The position numbers and the translations under genes are program-made. A DNA stretch of 64,000 nt from assembly GCA_024640085.1 (NCBI GenBank), contig JAHEFR010000007.1, forward strand, positions 57,245 to 121,244, read 5' to 3'. The notes beneath the pieces were generated by a model that was given only the letters and a program-made list of their open reading frames with translations, was not told the origin of the DNA and did not search any database. This DNA is from Gammaproteobacteria bacterium. Lineage in GTDB: Bacteria; Pseudomonadota; Gammaproteobacteria; Steroidobacterales; XN24. Below are positions 62,093 to 64,000 of this stretch, piece by piece; the first letter of the stretch is position 1; every line of letters begins with the position of its first letter.

Positions 62093-62692
62093 ATGGCCAC
62101 TTTGCATCAAAATATTCTGGATCTCGCCGCAGAGCGCGGACTTATTCGGCCACGTGATCTGACTGAGCGCGGGCTGCCCACTGTCGCCCTCACGCGGCTG
62201 GTACGGCAAGGACGGCTCCAGCGCGTCGGACGCGGCCTGTACGCACTTCCGGATCGACCGGTCTCGGAACACAACGCCCTGGCCGAGGTGGCGCGCAAAC
62301 ACCCGCATGCCATCGTTTGCCTGCTGGCGGCGCTGCGCTTCCACGACCTCACGACGCAGTCGCCGTTCGAGGTCTGGCTGGCCATCCCCAACAAGGCACG
62401 TGCGCCAAAGATGGACTATCCCCCACTACGCATCGTGCGCTTCTCAGGCGAGGCACTGACTGTTGGCGTCGAGCACCATGTCATCGATGGCGTACCGGTG
62501 CGCGTGACCAGTATCGCTCGCACAGTGGCTGACTGCTTCAAGTTCCGTAACAAAATCGGCCTCGATGTCGCACTTGAGGCGCTGCAGGAGGCCTGGCGTG
62601 CCAAGCGCGTCAGCATGGACGATCTCTGGCGCTACGCCACGCTCTGCAGGGTGGCCAACGTGATGCGCCCTTACATGGAAAGCCTCTCATGA
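62093..62692 (+). CDS. AbiEi-type antitoxin of an AbiE system
   Basis: Antitoxin and autorepressor of the AbiEi/AbiEii toxin-antitoxin type, known from phage abortive infection. 199 aa. An N-terminal winged helix (about 5-75) has AAERGLIRPRDLTERGLPTVALTRLVRQGRLQRVGRGLY. The C-terminal domain has FEVWLAIPNKARAPKM, VRVTSIARTVADCFKFRNKIGLDVALEALQEA and LWRYATLCRVANVMRPYMESL, typical of the AbiEi C-terminal fold. ATG at 62093; an upstream in-frame start at 62057 is possible. It overlaps the toxin gene start (ATGA) at 62689. Confidence 0.85.
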   Translation: MATLHQNILDLAAERGLIRPRDLTERGLPTVALTRLVRQGRLQRVGRGLYALPDRPVSEHNALAEVARKHPHAIVCLLAALRFHDLTTQSPFEVWLAIPNKARAPKMDYPPLRIVRFSGEALTVGVEHHVIDGVPVRVTSIARTVADCFKFRNKIGLDVALEALQEAWRAKRVSMDDLWRYATLCRVANVMRPYMESLS

Positions 62693-63603
62693 GCAGACGA
62701 AACCTTGCGGCTTCCGTGCGGGCTCGCCTGCTCAACCGCGCTCGCGAGACCGGGCAGGACTTCAATCTCATCCTGACTCGCTATTCCCTCGAGCGTCTGC
62801 TGTACCGGCTCAGCATCTCCGCCTACGCCGATTAGTTCCTGCTGAAAGGTGCGCTGCTGTTCGACCTGTGGTTCGACATTCCACATCGCCCAACGCGTGA
62901 CGCCGATTTCCTGGGTCTTGGCTCGAGCGAGTTGCCAAACCTCGAAACCATCTTCAGGAATGTCTGCACGGTGGACGCTGAGGACGGGGTGACGTTCAGA
63001 CCGGACACAGTCCAAGCCGCAGAGATTCGCAAAGAGGCCAACTACGCCGGCGTACGGGTTACCTTGCTCGGCCTGATCGACGGCGCACGTTGCCCAGTCC
63101 AGATCGACATCGGTTTCGGGGACGCCGTCACGCCGGGGCCAGAGGAGGTCTGGTACCCCATGATGCTCCCGGACTTCCAGGCAGCGAAGTTGCGCGTCTA
63201 TCCGCGCTATACCGTGGTGGCGGAAAAGCTGGAGGCATTGGCCTCGCTCGGCATCGCCAACAGCCGAATGAAGGATTTTTTCGATCTCTGGATACTGTCG
63301 CGGCACACCGATTTCGACGGCGACACCCTGAGGCGCGCGATCCGGGCGACCTTCGATCGCCGCCAAACAGTGTTGCCTCCCGGCGTCCCCTTTGGTCTGA
63401 CTGACGATTTCGCACGAGACGAGCAAAAGCAGAGGCAGTGGCAGGCATTTCTGGGAAAGAACAGGCTCGAAGCGCTGGAGCTCGATGTTATCGTGCAAGC
63501 GCTTCGGGATTTCCTGCTTCCTGCCATCGGCGCAGCGAACGCTGACATCCACTTCCCGCAACTCTGGTCGGCAGGTGGCCCCTGGACTCCAGCGGCGACC
63601 TGA
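62689..63603 (+). pseudogene. AbiEii-type nucleotidyltransferase toxin, stopped at codon 49
   Basis: The ATG at 62689 overlaps the antitoxin stop. The frame reads through RNLAASVRARLLNRARETGQ and YSLERLLYRLSISAYAD, then hits TAG at 62833-62835, and continues in the same frame with FLLKGALLFDLWFDIPHRPTRDADFLG, the family's nucleotidyltransferase core (FxLKG and the RxTxDxDxL acidic motif). Homologues usually have Gln or a similar residue at the stop position (YADQF), and CAG to TAG is one base change. Apart from the stop, about 300 codons are intact to 63603, so inactivation is recent, or the stop is read through or is a sequence error. Confidence 0.8.
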
Positions 63604-63617
63604 AACCGATTACCGTG

Positions 63618-63683
63618 TCAGGATGAAATAGATGCGGACAACGCTTTCCAAGCATCCTCAGAGGTGTACCGTTTCTTGGCCAT
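63618..63683 (-). mobile_element. IS3-family transposase OrfA stub
   Basis: On the minus strand, AAGGAGACTGGAAC then an ATG (63683) opens MAKKRYTSEDAWKALS, and it stops after 21 codons. MAKKRYTSE is the typical start of IS3-family OrfA proteins; the rest of the element is missing, so this is a remnant. The normal ribosome site is kept. Confidence 0.55.
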
Positions 63684-63755
63684 GTTCCAGTCTCCTTGTC
63701 ATCGTAGATTACGTGATCAGAAGCTGGACCAGGAATTTCAGGTCATGCCACAGGC

Positions 63756-63801
63756 GGGTCAATTTTTAATGCAAAACCTGGGTCAGATTACGCTGCAAAA
63801 C
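63756..63801. mobile_element. two repeats resembling an IS21-family end
   Basis: GGGTCAATTTTTAATGCAAAAC (63756-63777) and GGGTCAGATTACGCTGCAAAAC (63780-63801), imperfect direct repeats with a 24-base pitch. Multiple GGTCA...TGCAAA repeats are characteristic of IS21-family termini (from memory). No istA/istB is present, so it is a remnant. Confidence 0.45.
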
Positions 63802-63895
63802 AACAGTCAAGGGTTACTGGCACACTTCTTGTTCATGCTGATCAAGAATGATGGGAAGATTGTAAGTAGCATCATCAGGTGAAAGGCGATACAAA

Positions 63896-64000
63896 ATGAA
63901 GACAATATTCAGAGCGCTAGTGGGGTTGGTGTTGGGACTGGTACTGACGATTCCTGCCATGGCTCAGACTTATGACCTCGTCATTAACAACGGTCGGGTC
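63896..64000 (+). CDS. exported amidohydrolase-like protein, 5' part only
   Basis: The window ends 35 codons in. A signal peptide is clear: MKTIFRALVGLVLGLVLTIPAMAQ with cleavage after AMA. The next residues, TYDLVINNGRV, are the typical first strand of amidohydrolases such as N-acyl-D-amino-acid deacylases and dihydroorotase-like enzymes. Which one cannot be decided from this fragment; no metal ligands are yet visible. AAAGG precedes the ATG at 63896. Confidence 0.65.
   Translation, partial: MKTIFRALVGLVLGLVLTIPAMAQTYDLVINNGRV

Noticed and set aside
63664..63882. 72-aa plus-strand ORF
   Set aside because: Covers the IS3 stub in antisense and the IS21-like repeats; no ribosome site and no familiar sequence.

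Overview
The window is a GC-rich gammaproteobacterial chromosome segment. The evidence is gene order: smc-zipA-ligA, initiator tRNA-rimP-nusA-infB-rbfA-truB-rpsO-pnp, tpiA-secG-tRNALeu-nuoA-N, rlmE-ftsH-folP-glmM, carA-carB-greA, hrcA-grpE-dnaK-dnaJ, and smpB-ssrA beside ratA-rnfH. PhaR indicates that the cell stores polyhydroxyalkanoate. A Chromatiales/Ectothiorhodospiraceae-like host would fit but is only a guess; no rRNA or other decisive marker is present.

Layout. 1-2760 is a small accessory cassette: two paralogous DUF6502-type proteins flank an exported protein built from 15 copies of an eight-residue repeat. 2785-9062 holds ligA, zipA and smc (DNA ligation, division, chromosome condensation). 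9167-12428 on the plus strand holds queF, an unusual dksA with a histone-like lysine tail and no zinc finger, gluQ, phaR, and a short untranslated unit that looks like a small RNA with PhaR-like operator motifs at its promoter. 12525-21261 is the translation/RNA-decay operon. 21455-22170 is a broken outer-membrane protein gene.

22448-36688 is a complete 14-subunit NADH:quinone oxidoreductase (complex I) operon in the order A to N, led by tRNA-Leu(GAG), secG and tpiA. 38122-43006 holds glmM, folP, ftsH and rlmE, divergent from yhbY. 43359-49687 holds a DUF4149 membrane protein, greA, carB, carA and dapB. 49705-54642 is the heat-shock chaperone cluster, with two recognisable sigma-32 promoters. 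nadK, recN, fur and bamE follow, then rnfH-ratA, a sodium-dependent transporter, smpB and tmRNA.

The region after tmRNA (61762-63895) is a decayed integration hotspot. It has an 11-bp inverted repeat, an AbiEi antitoxin with an AbiEii toxin gene stopped at codon 49, an IS3-type transposase stub and two repeats like IS21 ends. The window closes inside an exported amidohydrolase-like gene.

The best candidates for something undescribed are the putative PhaR-controlled small RNA at 12337-12428, the DUF6502/octapeptide cassette at 23-2760, the one-cysteine lysine-tailed DksA at 9742-10647, and the long inverted repeat in front of hrcA at 54648-54697.
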